A DNA stretch of 10,656 nt from Bacteroidota bacterium (GTDB taxonomy: Bacteria; Bacteroidota; Bacteroidia; Flavobacteriales; Flavobacteriaceae). Of this stretch, positions 4,310 through 10,656 are shown one piece after another. Positions within the stretch are counted from its first letter, which is position 1, and every line of letters starts with the position of its first letter. A program made the position numbers and the translations under genes. A model generated the notes under the pieces. That model worked only from the letters and a program-made list of their open reading frames with translations, had not been told where the DNA came from and ran no database searches. Location: positions 1-10,656 of the forward strand of contig JAJRSY010000014.1 in NCBI GenBank assembly GCA_024278565.1, read 5' to 3'.

Positions 4310-4849
4310 ATGGAAAATGAAATTGTAGAAATTAATGGAGCAGGGTTTATTTGTCCAAAAGATGGTGATGATATTTTTGTTACCATAAAACCTGCGTGTG
4401 AATTGCTCGGAATCGACCATTCATCTCAAATCAGAAACTTAAAAAACGACCCCGAATTTTTAGGTTCAACTGTGGTCAATATGACCACAGTTGGAGCTGA
4501 TGGAAAAGATAGGGAAATGACCTGTTTGCCCCTCCAGTTTTTCTTTGGTTGGTTGGCGCAAATTGATCATACTAAAGTTAAAGAAGAAGTTCGTCCAAAA
4601 GTTATTCAATATAAAATTGAAGTATGCAATGTATTGTATAATCATTTTATGGGTGCAAGGAAATTTTTGGAAGAGAAAGAAAAAGCCATTGGAAAACTTA
4701 ACGACAGAATTAAACTAGCTCGGAAAAACTTCCGGAACGCTAAAGGAATCCTTAGCAATGCTGAGAGTGCAATGGATAAAGTTGCCAGGACAACTTATGA
4801 GGAGTATAAGGAAACAGGGTTTCAAATAGACATTGATTTTGAAGCTTAA
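4310..4849 (+). CDS. phage antirepressor with P22_AR_N domain
   Basis: This 179-residue protein carries a P22 antirepressor N-terminal domain at about residues 10-112. The visible features are FVTIKPACELLGIDHSSQIR, then KNDPEFLGS, GADGKDREMTCLPLQFFFGWLAQI and a following helix with 'RPKVIQYKIEVCNVLYNHF'. The segment V/I-K-P-x-C-x-x-L-G-I-x-x-x-x-Q and the M-x-C-L-P-L-x-x-x-x-G-W-L block are typical of the family. Residues of about 116-165 are a charged, probably coiled-coil helix. It is the second gene of the cassette 3 operon, directly after the Bro-N gene. Codons 53-62 contain a 12-bp inverted repeat (4467-4493) that also survives in the relic at 2803-2845. By analogy with P22 Ant it would inactivate a phage repressor. 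The target is not known. Confidence 0.88.
   Translation: MENEIVEINGAGFICPKDGDDIFVTIKPACELLGIDHSSQIRNLKNDPEFLGSTVVNMTTVGADGKDREMTCLPLQFFFGWLAQIDHTKVKEEVRPKVIQYKIEVCNVLYNHFMGARKFLEEKEKAIGKLNDRIKLARKNFRNAKGILSNAESAMDKVARTTYEEYKETGFQIDIDFEA
4467..4493. repeat. 12-bp perfect inverted repeat inside the antirepressor gene
   Basis: CAACTGTGGTCA (4467-4478) and TGACCACAGTTG (4482-4493) are exact reverse complements around the spacer ATA. The dyad lies in the coding sequence. Its counterpart at 2819-2845 keeps all 12 pairs if G-U pairs are allowed in plus-strand RNA. Confidence 0.9.
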
Positions 4850-4851
4850 TT

Positions 4852-4894
4852 AAAAACCCCCCGGATCAAAGGTGGATGCACACCTCCCCGGGGG
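4852..4894. terminator. GC-rich stem-loop after the antirepressor operon
   Basis: The outer stem CCCCCGG/CCGGGGG (4858-4864 with 4888-4894) encloses an inner stem AGGTG/CACCT (4870-4874 with 4881-4885). It starts 3 nt after the stop codon at 4849. The A5 run precedes the stem on the plus strand, so a U-run would follow only in a minus-strand transcript. For the plus-strand operon it is a stem without a clear U-tract. Confidence 0.6.
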
Positions 4895-4924
4895 ATTCAT
4901 TAACAAAAATAATTCTACAAAATT

Positions 4925-5179
4925 ATGAAAAAAGAGATAAAAACCAATACCGAAGTCAACGGGGCTGTATTAACAGACAGTGCCCTTGCCACAATCAAAC
5001 ATTTCCAGAAAAACGACAACGAAAACCTTGATATATACCTAAATACAATATCCGATGCTGTTTGCTTTATTGGGAAAATGTTCCAATCGCTCCCAAATGA
5101 ATGGAAAGAAGAGGCAAGCTATGTTATTTCAGACCTAAGCCTTGTCCGCGATGAATTTAAAGATTTAGCAAAGCCATGA
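4925..5179 (+). CDS. hypothetical 84-residue protein
   Basis: I do not recognise this protein. The N-terminal 15 residues are polar, and the rest is likely helical. A middle segment (DIYLNTISDAVCFIGKMFQSLP) is moderately hydrophobic but interrupted by charges, so it is not a clear membrane segment. The C-terminal part is acidic, with ASYVISDLSLVRDEF. There are no cysteine clusters or known catalytic motifs. The stop codon overlaps the start of the next small gene (ATGA at 5176-5179), so the two are translationally coupled. They form a two-gene unit between the antirepressor terminator and a strong terminator at 5314. Their position just before the structural operon suggests a phage gene, but no function can be named. 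Confidence 0.7.
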   Translation: MKKEIKTNTEVNGAVLTDSALATIKHFQKNDNENLDIYLNTISDAVCFIGKMFQSLPNEWKEEASYVISDLSLVRDEFKDLAKP

Positions 5180-5310
5180 CACCATCTGAGTTTAAAGAAA
5201 AAATATTTAAGCTATTGAACCGGCTTAAATTTGAACACGATATGCCAATTTCAGAACGTTATACGGTAATTTCAGAAATTGAGGAAATGCTGGATGTATT
5301 GTTGCCATAA
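5176..5310 (+). CDS. hypothetical 44-residue protein, coupled to the upstream gene
   Basis: This short ORF begins MTPSEFKEKIFKLLNRLKFE and ends in EIEEMLDVLLP. It starts at the ATG of an ATGA overlap with the preceding gene and ends just before a strong terminator, so its position as the last gene of a short operon is well supported. The predicted structure is two amphipathic helices joined by a DMPIS turn. The second helix is acidic and leucine-rich, which would suit a protein-protein contact. I do not recognise a family. Confidence 0.65.
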   Translation: MTPSEFKEKIFKLLNRLKFEHDMPISERYTVISEIEEMLDVLLP

Positions 5311-5313
5311 AAG

Positions 5314-5341
5314 AAAACCGGGTTATCAACCGGTTTTTTTT
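5314..5341 (+). terminator. intrinsic terminator before the structural operon
   Basis: AAAACCGG (5314-5321) and CCGGTTTT (5330-5337) form an 8-bp stem with an 8-nt loop, followed by an uninterrupted T-run to 5341. It separates the small-gene unit from the morphogenesis operon, whose promoter-like element starts 3 nt later. Confidence 0.9.
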
Positions 5342-5343
5342 AT

Positions 5344-5385
5344 GTCCTTTCTATAGCTCACCCTCCTTTTTACCTTGCCTGAAAA
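5344..5385 (+). promoter_or_regulatory. putative phage late promoter, copy A
   Basis: GTCCTTT (5344-5350) is followed 20 nt later by TACCTTGCCTGAAAA (5371-5385). The same arrangement with the same spacing occurs at 9585-9626, matching at 30 of 42 positions without gaps. TACCTTGC resembles a weakened TAnnTTTG -7 box, and GTCCTTT takes the place of the usual TTTG. The ATG at 5392 is only 7 nt past the element, so transcripts would have a very short leader. Confidence 0.6.
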
Positions 5386-5391
5386 AATATT

Positions 5392-5616
5392 ATGCTACAC
5401 CTGGCACAGGCAAGGAGGATTATAGAAAGCGGAGAGCCGTTTGATGTTTCGTTCTGGAAAAAGAACGGCGAAATAGTGGAAGCCACTAACGTGGTTTGTA
5501 CCAGCTCTTTTTTCAGGGGCAACACATTTAACCTAAAGTTTATCGATTCGGAACAATTCAGGAAAGTAAAGGCTTTGCTGATTTTTAACGTTAATGGCGA
5601 GGAGGTATTTGTATGA
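5392..5616 (+). CDS. small phage protein upstream of the portal gene
   Basis: This 74-residue protein begins MLHLAQARRIIESGEPFDVSFWKKN. The sequence is an N-terminal helix followed by alternating beta-like segments (EIVEATNVVCTSSFF, NTFNLKFIDSEQFRKVKALLIFNVNGEEVFV). It looks like a small beta-rich domain with no membrane segment. I do not recognise a named family. It is the first gene after the putative late promoter and overlaps the portal gene by 4 bp (5613-5616), so it is co-expressed with virion genes. A structural or assembly role is possible by position only. Confidence 0.7.
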   Translation: MLHLAQARRIIESGEPFDVSFWKKNGEIVEATNVVCTSSFFRGNTFNLKFIDSEQFRKVKALLIFNVNGEEVFV

Positions 5617-6977
5617 GCAGGATTAGTGAAGATTTTACAAGTTATGGCATACATGTAATCGAAGGGGTAAACGACAAATATGCCGCTGTTATAACTGAGG
5701 ATACCCGGCGCATTTTCGACTACGAGGAAGTTAAACCAATCGAAAAGAAAAAAGGTTTCCGTGGTTATGTGCCCTGGGGCGAAGATAATGAACAGCCTTA
5801 CCTGATACTTGAAAAGATCCGCGATGATGAAGTGATGAGCTCCAACATGTGGTTTAATATCTGTACGGCTTACGGGCGTGGTTTCCAGGCTAAAGAAAAT
5901 GGTGGAAAAATAACCTCCGAAGAAATCAAAAAATTCTTCCGGAGGAATAATATGGTGAAGTTTTGGGCGGAACAATTCACGGACATTAAGCACTTTTTCT
6001 TTTCGGTGTTGGTAATTATCCTGGATAGCGAGGGGAAAAGGGTAGTGCAAATACGCCACAAAGAAGCTGTGAACTGTAGGTTTGAGACATGTGACCCCAA
6101 AACCGGGAAAATAGAGCATATCTTTTTTGCAAACTGGAAGGATAACCCGGATGATACAGACATTGATGCCATACCTTTGCTTGATGAAGATAACCCGGTT
6201 GGTGACTTGCTGGTCCGTTTAGGCAGAGAACCAGACCCAAAAACCGGTAAACCCGGCACTCCTGTAAAAGACAAGATGTTTGCGATTGTAAACCGGATAC
6301 CTACACCGGGTTTGAAATATTACCCGTTCCCATATTATGCCAGCATGTTTAATAGTGGTTGGTCGAAAATAAAGGCAATGATACCGGTTGCGAAAATTGC
6401 AAAAATGACCAACGGGATGGTGATTAAATTCCTGGTTGAATTGCACAAAGATTATTTCAAAAAGCTATTCGATACTGAGGGCATAACCGACCCGGCAAAG
6501 AAAAAGGCACGGAAAACGCTCGAAATTAAAAACATTAAAGATTTTCTTTCGGGGATTGACAACCAGAATAAAAGTTGGTTCAGCACTTATTATATCGACC
6601 CCAACGGGAAAGAGCAAAAAATGGTTCGCATAGAGCGCGTTGGTGGAGAAAAAGAGGGAGGCGACTATATCGAAGATGCCGAAGAAGCTGCAAACATTGT
6701 TTGTTATGCCCAGGGTGTACACCCCAGCCTGATCGGAGCTGTCCCAGGCAAAACAAAAGGCTCTTTCTCTGGATCAGACAAACGCGAATTATTCACGATG
6801 AAGCAAGCCCTAGAGAAACTTACCCGTGACATAATGATAAGGCCGTTTTATGTGTTAAACGATATTAACGGCTGGGATTTGGAGTATGATATACCGGACC
6901 TGATGCTAACCACCCTCGACAAAAAAACCGATGCTGAAGAAGTAACCTCAAAACCTGAAAGTGATGATACTAAATAG
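5613..6977 (+). CDS. phage portal-like protein
   Basis: This 454-residue protein resembles the portal proteins found in Bacteroidota phages and prophages. The dodecameric portal forms the DNA channel at one capsid vertex. The supporting features are RGYVPWGEDNEQPYLI near residue 50, an alpha/beta core, and 'YYPFPYYASMFNSGWSKIKA' at about residues 235-255. A late segment, EAANIVCYAQGVHPSLIGA followed by a glycine/serine-rich FSGSDKRELF (about 360-395), is the type of motif seen near the end of the clip and crown regions of many portals. The C-terminal tail is short and acidic. The length fits the usual 400-500 residues. It overlaps the upstream gene by 4 bp and the next gene by 14 bp. Unusually, no terminase gene precedes it and no capsid gene follows it in this window. 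The assignment is by recalled resemblance. Confidence 0.7.
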   Translation: MSRISEDFTSYGIHVIEGVNDKYAAVITEDTRRIFDYEEVKPIEKKKGFRGYVPWGEDNEQPYLILEKIRDDEVMSSNMWFNICTAYGRGFQAKENGGKITSEEIKKFFRRNNMVKFWAEQFTDIKHFFFSVLVIILDSEGKRVVQIRHKEAVNCRFETCDPKTGKIEHIFFANWKDNPDDTDIDAIPLLDEDNPVGDLLVRLGREPDPKTGKPGTPVKDKMFAIVNRIPTPGLKYYPFPYYASMFNSGWSKIKAMIPVAKIAKMTNGMVIKFLVELHKDYFKKLFDTEGITDPAKKKARKTLEIKNIKDFLSGIDNQNKSWFSTYYIDPNGKEQKMVRIERVGGEKEGGDYIEDAEEAANIVCYAQGVHPSLIGAVPGKTKGSFSGSDKRELFTMKQALEKLTRDIMIRPFYVLNDINGWDLEYDIPDLMLTTLDKKTDAEEVTSKPESDDTK

Positions 6978-7803
6978 GCTTGACCAATTTAAGGCCGCAA
7001 TTCCGACAGCTGTTTCGCTTGAAGAGTTCACGGACGTAAAGACTTACGTGCAAAGTGCTGAATTGTGGCTGAAAAACAAGGTGCTGGGAACACAATTGTA
7101 TGAAACTGTTGATGCCGATATTGATGATAATGATTTAGAGCAATTATGTATTAACATAATTGCCAATCATGCCTACTGGGATGCAATCCCTTTCCTTGAT
7201 TTAGTTCATACTGATTCCGGTTTTGGAGTAATACAAAGCAACAATAAAGTACCGGCAAGCAAGGAACGTGTTGAACGCCTTAGGGGGCAGTGCCTGATCC
7301 GCCGCGACAACGAGGTTGAAAACCTGATTGATTATCTTGAGAAGCATACAAGTTACCATGATGCCTGGAAAGGTTCGCCAACCTATTCAATATTGACAGA
7401 TTGCCTGATTCAAACAGCCGATGAGATGAAAATATACGGGCAATGGGAAGGTACACGGGAGGAGTTTTTGAAGCTCCGCCCGAAATTGATCCAGGATACA
7501 ATGGTGAAGCTGGAGCCTGTATTTAGTAAGGATTATATTCAGGAATTGATTGAGAAACAACGAGACAATGATTTAACCGGCGATGATTTGAGATTGTCTA
7601 TCCTGCTAAAACAGAGCCTTGGTAGCCTGGTGGGTGGGAATATGGAAGCGGCTGAAAAGATAGCTGCTGATGCATTGCGGTATATTGATGGCAACCTGGG
7701 AAGCTTTGGGACTTATACGGAAAGTGGCGAATATGCTGCCCGCATTGAAAGCGGATACGAAAATACAGCTGATGACCCTATTTTTTCAAGTATTATTTTA
7801 TGA
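6964..7803 (+). CDS. DUF6712-like phage protein, probable head-tail connector
   Basis: This 279-residue, mostly helical acidic protein has no membrane segment. Its N-terminal half (LDQFKAAIPTAVSLEEF, then 'AELWLKNKVLGTQLYE') and a second related helical half ('TDCLIQTADEMKIYGQWEG' onward) suggest an internal repeat of a small helical domain. I think it belongs to the DUF6712 family, which sits next to portal and tape measure genes in Bacteroidota prophages, but I could not check this. The ATG at 6964 is preferred to GTG 6961. It overlaps the portal gene by 14 bp and the next gene by 4 bp (ATGA at 7800-7803). Its position after the portal suggests an adaptor or connector in the neck. Confidence 0.55.
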   Translation: MILNRLDQFKAAIPTAVSLEEFTDVKTYVQSAELWLKNKVLGTQLYETVDADIDDNDLEQLCINIIANHAYWDAIPFLDLVHTDSGFGVIQSNNKVPASKERVERLRGQCLIRRDNEVENLIDYLEKHTSYHDAWKGSPTYSILTDCLIQTADEMKIYGQWEGTREEFLKLRPKLIQDTMVKLEPVFSKDYIQELIEKQRDNDLTGDDLRLSILLKQSLGSLVGGNMEAAEKIAADALRYIDGNLGSFGTYTESGEYAARIESGYENTADDPIFSSIIL

Positions 7804-8564
7804 ACACAAGCCTAAGGTTACACATACCAACAAAAATGGACAGCCTGAAACCGAAACACCTTCGGTTTGTTTCATGGCTTTTTCTGCAGGGGTATTCTGA
7901 AACGGAGTTCCTGGTAAAAGCCTTCCTGAAACTTTCGGGGTTGAAACTTATAGTTGATAAGCCGCCAGCTGCCGATGGGGCAAAGTGGTATACGCATGCA
8001 AATCGAAAAAAGCCTTTTTTGCTTGAATCGGACTTGATTTCGGATATGGCTGAAAGATGCCGGTTCATGCTAGAACCTGGCGAAGTAAAGCCAATCAAAT
8101 GGGTAAGGTTTGCCCGTGCCAGGCATTTCCGGTTGCAAAATGCCTGCTTTGAAGAATACCTGATGGCGGAGAACTATTATTTTGCCTACCTGGAAACGAA
8201 AAAGGAGGAACACCTTGACAACCTGATTTCGGTACTTTACCGCAGACCCTGGCAAAGGTGGGTAGCAAAAAAAATAAGGGTACGTGCCGGAAAATTCCGG
8301 AAGGTTTCGCCAGCGGTAAAAAATTCTGTTTTTATCTGGTATGTCGGTTTCCGATCGTATGTTCCAAAACGCTGCCCTGCCCTGTTCTCAGGGAAGAAGT
8401 CAAATAAGCCGTTCAGCGCACGTAATTACATTAACGGGATGGTACACCAATTAACCAATGGAAATATTACGCTTAAAAAAGAGCTGCTAAAACAGCCGAT
8501 TTGGGATGCACTTGACGAGCTGGAACAAAGGGCTGTTGATGCCGAAATGTTAAACGAAAAATAA
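7800..8564 (+). CDS. unknown phage structural-operon protein, 254 residues
   Basis: I do not recognise this protein. It is basic and rich in aromatic residues and arginine. The N-terminal part carries HLRFVSWLFLQGYSETEFL and the centre carries RRPWQRWVAKKIRVRAGKF, followed by 'NSVFIWYVGFRSYVPKRCP'. A glutamate-rich helix closes the sequence. No catalytic motif, signal peptide or sustained membrane segment is visible. It is tightly coupled (ATGA overlap) to the connector-like gene and is 5 bp ahead of the next gene, so it belongs to the morphogenesis operon. The repeated W/F/Y residues and basic patches would suit packing against nucleic acid or other virion proteins. That is only a physical impression. 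Confidence 0.7.
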   Translation: MNTSLRLHIPTKMDSLKPKHLRFVSWLFLQGYSETEFLVKAFLKLSGLKLIVDKPPAADGAKWYTHANRKKPFLLESDLISDMAERCRFMLEPGEVKPIKWVRFARARHFRLQNACFEEYLMAENYYFAYLETKKEEHLDNLISVLYRRPWQRWVAKKIRVRAGKFRKVSPAVKNSVFIWYVGFRSYVPKRCPALFSGKKSNKPFSARNYINGMVHQLTNGNITLKKELLKQPIWDALDELEQRAVDAEMLNEK

Positions 8565-8569
8565 TAACT

Positions 8570-9040
8570 ATGTTCGACCCGGTTGCATATATGCAAATTT
8601 TGCATGACCAGCTAATAATAACAAAGGATAAGTACAAATTTGTGCCAGTAAGTGGAGTTGGTAACCTTGAAGGGATTTTGGAAAACTCCCGGAGGCATAA
8701 GTATTTTTTTGCCGTTGACGACAGCCAGGACGGGACTACCTTTCGTGGGGCCGGCGGTTACTTTGAGCGGCGCCCATATACGGTGTTCATAGTCGGTAAA
8801 GCCGACTATGGCGATATGCAGAAACGCGGGGAAGTTATGGAGGAGGCAAAAACCATTTACCGGCATTTGGTATCGCGCCTCATTAAAGATAAGCTGCAAT
8901 TACCGGTAATCGACCTGGAGCGCATCCGGTTTTATGAAGTGCCCCCGGCATTTGCAACCGGTTGCAGTGGGTTGTACTTTGTGTTTAATGTGGAGAACCC
9001 TGTAAACCTTGTTTACGATGCAGCAGCCTGGACAACTTAA
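8570..9040 (+). CDS. probable neck or tail-completion protein, 156 residues
   Basis: This alpha/beta protein begins MFDPVAYMQILHDQL. Its central segment contains YFERRPYTVFIVGKADYGD followed by a helix (MEEAKTIYRHLVSRLIKD), and it ends with strands (GCSGLYFVFNVENPVNLVYD). The size, helix-strand layout and gene position between connector-like and tape measure genes match phage tail-terminator or tail-completion proteins. I cannot place it in a named family with confidence. The start ATG at 8570 lies 5 bp after the preceding stop. The next gene overlaps its 3' end by 23 bp in another frame. Confidence 0.5.
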   Translation: MFDPVAYMQILHDQLIITKDKYKFVPVSGVGNLEGILENSRRHKYFFAVDDSQDGTTFRGAGGYFERRPYTVFIVGKADYGDMQKRGEVMEEAKTIYRHLVSRLIKDKLQLPVIDLERIRFYEVPPAFATGCSGLYFVFNVENPVNLVYDAAAWTT

Positions 9041-9455
9041 CGAAAAAGAAACAATAAGAGCCTGGGCGGACATTACGCTAAAAATATGGCGTGAAAAAAT
9101 GACTGAATTGAAAGTATGGGAAAGTGGTGCATTGTATGAATCGCTGAAGAATGCCCTTTTTACGGCTGCCGGCAATGATGTTGATAAGGTTGAATTTTCA
9201 TTTAAACTTTACGGCATTTTTGTTGATATGGGTACCGGCAGGGAGATTTTCAAGGGCAATGATGGGGATTTGGGATTTACCCCGGTTAGGCAAAGGAAAG
9301 AGTGGTATTCCCGTATTTTCTACCGCGAAGTAATGCGCTTAAAGGAAATACTAATAGAAAAATTTGGAGAAGGAGTAGCCGAACAAATTGTATTTGCAAT
9401 GAAGCCGGTGAAAGACCTAAAATATACTCATGCGAAAGGAAATCTAAATATTTGA
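9018..9455 (+). CDS. probable neck/minor tail protein (HK97 gp10-like?)
   Basis: This 145-residue protein begins MQQPGQLNEKETIRAWADIT. The segment YGIFVDMGTGREIFKGNDG at about residues 69-87 resembles the Y-x-x-F/Y-V-D-x-G-T-G/x motif of HK97 gp10-type neck proteins, where it marks a beta-hairpin after an N-terminal helix that carries an S-G-x-L-x-x-S motif. Here the motif reads ESGALYESL at about residues 34-42. These two matches in the right order support the call. The ATG at 9018 is preferred over an in-frame TTG at 9009. It overlaps the upstream gene by 23 bp. It is the last gene before a gap holding a promoter and a micro-ORF. Confidence 0.6.
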   Translation: MQQPGQLNEKETIRAWADITLKIWREKMTELKVWESGALYESLKNALFTAAGNDVDKVEFSFKLYGIFVDMGTGREIFKGNDGDLGFTPVRQRKEWYSRIFYREVMRLKEILIEKFGEGVAEQIVFAMKPVKDLKYTHAKGNLNI

Positions 9456-9482
9456 TTAACTCCCTAAAAATCACTATATTTG
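9451..9482 (+). promoter_or_regulatory. consensus Bacteroidota promoter before a micro-ORF
   Basis: TTTG (9451-9454) and TATATTTG (9475-9482) are spaced by 20 nt, close to the ideal Bacteroidota promoter. The -33 box overlaps the last codons of the preceding gene. The start codon of the 24-residue membrane peptide is 18 nt after the -7 box. Confidence 0.7.
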
Positions 9483-9500
9483 TATAAACAATACAACATC

Positions 9501-9575
9501 ATGGGATACATAATTGTTTTTTTCATATTCTTCCTCATTGTTGGCCTTATAGGTGGTGCCCTAACTAAAGGCTAA
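9501..9575 (+). CDS. 24-residue single-span membrane peptide
   Basis: This very short ORF starts MGYIIVFFIFFLIVGL and ends in GGALTKG. It is almost one uninterrupted hydrophobic helix with a small polar end, so it should insert in the inner membrane. A consensus promoter lies just upstream (9451-9482), and the ORF has a proper ATG and TAA. It lies between tail genes. Possible roles are a small holin-like or superinfection-related membrane peptide, but there is no family match I can name and a chance ORF cannot be excluded. Confidence 0.5.
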   Translation: MGYIIVFFIFFLIVGLIGGALTKG

Positions 9576-9584
9576 TCGCTGTTT

Positions 9585-9626
9585 GTCCTTTTTTTACATA
9601 CACCCCCATTATACTTTGCGTGAAAA
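9585..9626 (+). promoter_or_regulatory. putative phage late promoter, copy B
   Basis: GTCCTTT (9585-9591) is followed 20 nt later by TACTTTGCGTGAAAA (9612-9626). This mirrors copy A at 5344-5385 with the same spacing and 30 of 42 identical positions. The ATG of the tape measure gene follows at 9639. Confidence 0.6.
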
Positions 9627-9638
9627 CAAAAAAGTATA

Positions 9639-10656
9639 ATGTCAAATATTCACGAAGAAGCCCGGATACCTGTTTACCTTAATGACGAACAGGCTAAATC
9701 TGCCCTTAAAAACCTGCAAAAGGAAGCCGACAAATGGCGGAAAAAAATGCACGAAGCTATGGCTGGTGGCGATATGAAGGGGATGAAAGAGGCTGAACGT
9801 GAATTGAAGAAAGCAAGCAAAGAGGCTTCAAAATTGCGTAAAGCTGCCTGGGATGCCAACAAAGTATTGGATAACCTTTCAACCGCTTCGACAAAAGACC
9901 TTCGTAATACCCTTCGGCAATTGAACCGGGAGCAAGAAAAAGTGAACCGAGGTACGAAAGAGTATATAGGCTATTCGAAAAAAATAAAGCTGGTACGTGC
10001 TGAACTGGGGAAAGTAAATAACGAACTCAGGGAGCAACGTGGGTTAATTAGCCGTAGTGCCGACTTCATGAACCGGTACTGGAGTATAATAGGCGGTGCA
10101 TTTGCCTCTGTAGCCGGTATTCAAATGACAGCGCAACGTGCTATCGATGCACAGCTTGACCGCCAGGATATGAAAGGTAAGGTAAAAGCCTTAACCGGGT
10201 TGGTTGATGAAGAAATAACCTGGCTTGAGCAAAGAGCTGAAGAATTTGCCACAACCCAGGATAAAACCGGGGTGAGAATACAAAAGTCGGTTGATGAAAT
10301 AATGGAGGCTTACCAGCTGGTTGGGTCTGCGAAACCTGAGCTTTTGAAAAATAAGGAAGCCCTGGCAGAAGTTACCCGGCAAGTATTAATACTTTCGGAA
10401 GCCGCTGAAGGGATGAGCCTGCCTGATGCTATTGATGCAACTAGCAAAGCACTTAATCAATACAACGCCCCGGCTGAACAAGCTGCCCGTTTTACCAATG
10501 CCCTGGCAGGTGGTGCAAAATTGGGGGCAGTACATATCCCTAATGTCGGGATGTCAATCAAAGAGTTTGGAAAAAATGCTTATGATGCCAATGTGCCGGT
10601 AGAAAAGAGTGTTTCTTTAATCGAAATTTTAGGGGAAAAAGGCGGGATTATTGGAA
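9639..10656 (+). CDS. tail tape measure protein, N-terminal part (runs off the window)
   Basis: The reading frame is open from ATG 9639 to the window edge (339 codons). The N-terminal 135 residues are a charged Lys/Glu-rich region that should form long coiled coils. A more hydrophobic segment follows at about 145-165 (YWSIIGGAFASVAGIQMTAQ). From about residue 185 it resembles the TP901-type tape measure core (PhageMin_Tail), with 'VDEIMEAYQLVGSAKPELL', a segment with EVTRQVLILSEAAEGMSLPDAIDATSKAL, then FTNALAGGAKLGAV and ISMIKEFG-like 'MSIKEFGKNAYDANVPVEK'. Tape measure proteins set tail length and are injected or act at the baseplate of long-tailed phages. The gene has its own promoter-like element, copy B. 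Its presence suggests a phage with a long tail (sipho- or myovirus type). Confidence 0.88.
   Translation, partial: MSNIHEEARIPVYLNDEQAKSALKNLQKEADKWRKKMHEAMAGGDMKGMKEAERELKKASKEASKLRKAAWDANKVLDNLSTASTKDLRNTLRQLNREQEKVNRGTKEYIGYSKKIKLVRAELGKVNNELREQRGLISRSADFMNRYWSIIGGAFASVAGIQMTAQRAIDAQLDRQDMKGKVKALTGLVDEEITWLEQRAEEFATTQDKTGVRIQKSVDEIMEAYQLVGSAKPELLKNKEALAEVTRQVLILSEAAEGMSLPDAIDATSKALNQYNAPAEQAARFTNALAGGAKLGAVHIPNVGMSIKEFGKNAYDANVPVEKSVSLIEILGEKGGIIG

Noticed and set aside
5370..6119. A 249-codon open frame on the minus strand
   Set aside because: It lies opposite the small gene at 5392 and the portal gene, is full of Phe/Ile/Leu/Ser-type antisense codons, and resembles no family.
5870..6274. 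A 134-codon minus-strand frame inside the portal gene
   Set aside because: It is antisense to the portal-like gene, which has coherent codon use and operon overlaps.

Overview
The window looks like part of a prophage, or another phage-derived element, in a member of the Bacteroidota. It is AT-rich. Several intergenic regions carry the Bacteroidota -7 promoter box TAnnTTTG with a TTTG-like -33 box 19-21 nt upstream. The protein families (ArdC-N, Bro-N, KilA-N and P22_AR_N regulators, a portal-like protein, a tape measure protein) are phage or mobile-element families. No integrase, terminase, capsid, tRNA, rRNA or CRISPR array is visible.

Left part (1-1806): a 24-bp tandem repeat (67-138) precedes a small hypothetical gene that ends in a clear terminator. 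An ArdC-N-like ssDNA-binding-domain protein follows (395-820). Next comes a hairpin-rich gene-free stretch of about 340 bp, then a zinc-ribbon plus YbjQ/UPF0145 protein (1159-1806).

Middle part (1919-4849): three consecutive regulatory cassettes share one plan. A 61-aa ribbon-helix-helix-like protein is on the minus strand, and a Bro-N or KilA-N DNA-binding protein diverges from it on the plus strand, with face-to-face promoters between them. Cassettes 1 and 3 are paralogues (Bro-N proteins about 63% identical, small proteins about 57% identical). Cassette 3 also carries a downstream P22_AR_N antirepressor gene. Cassette 1 keeps only a 43-bp relic of that gene. Cassette 2 has an unrelated small repressor-like protein and a truncated KilA-N gene, and it is bounded on both sides by near-identical perfect palindromic terminators. 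Promoter-spacer repeats in 10-bp register look like repressor operators.

Right part (4925-10656): two small coupled unknown genes end in a strong terminator. A phage morphogenesis operon then begins with a small protein, a portal-like protein, a probable connector (DUF6712-like), an unknown 254-aa protein and two probable neck/tail-completion proteins. Most of these genes overlap by 4 to 23 bp. A 24-residue membrane peptide with its own promoter follows, and then the N-terminal 339 residues of a tail tape measure protein that runs off the window. The operon and the tape measure gene are each preceded by the same 42-bp element, probably a phage late promoter. Functions in the structural half rest on family resemblance recalled from sequence, not on a database search.
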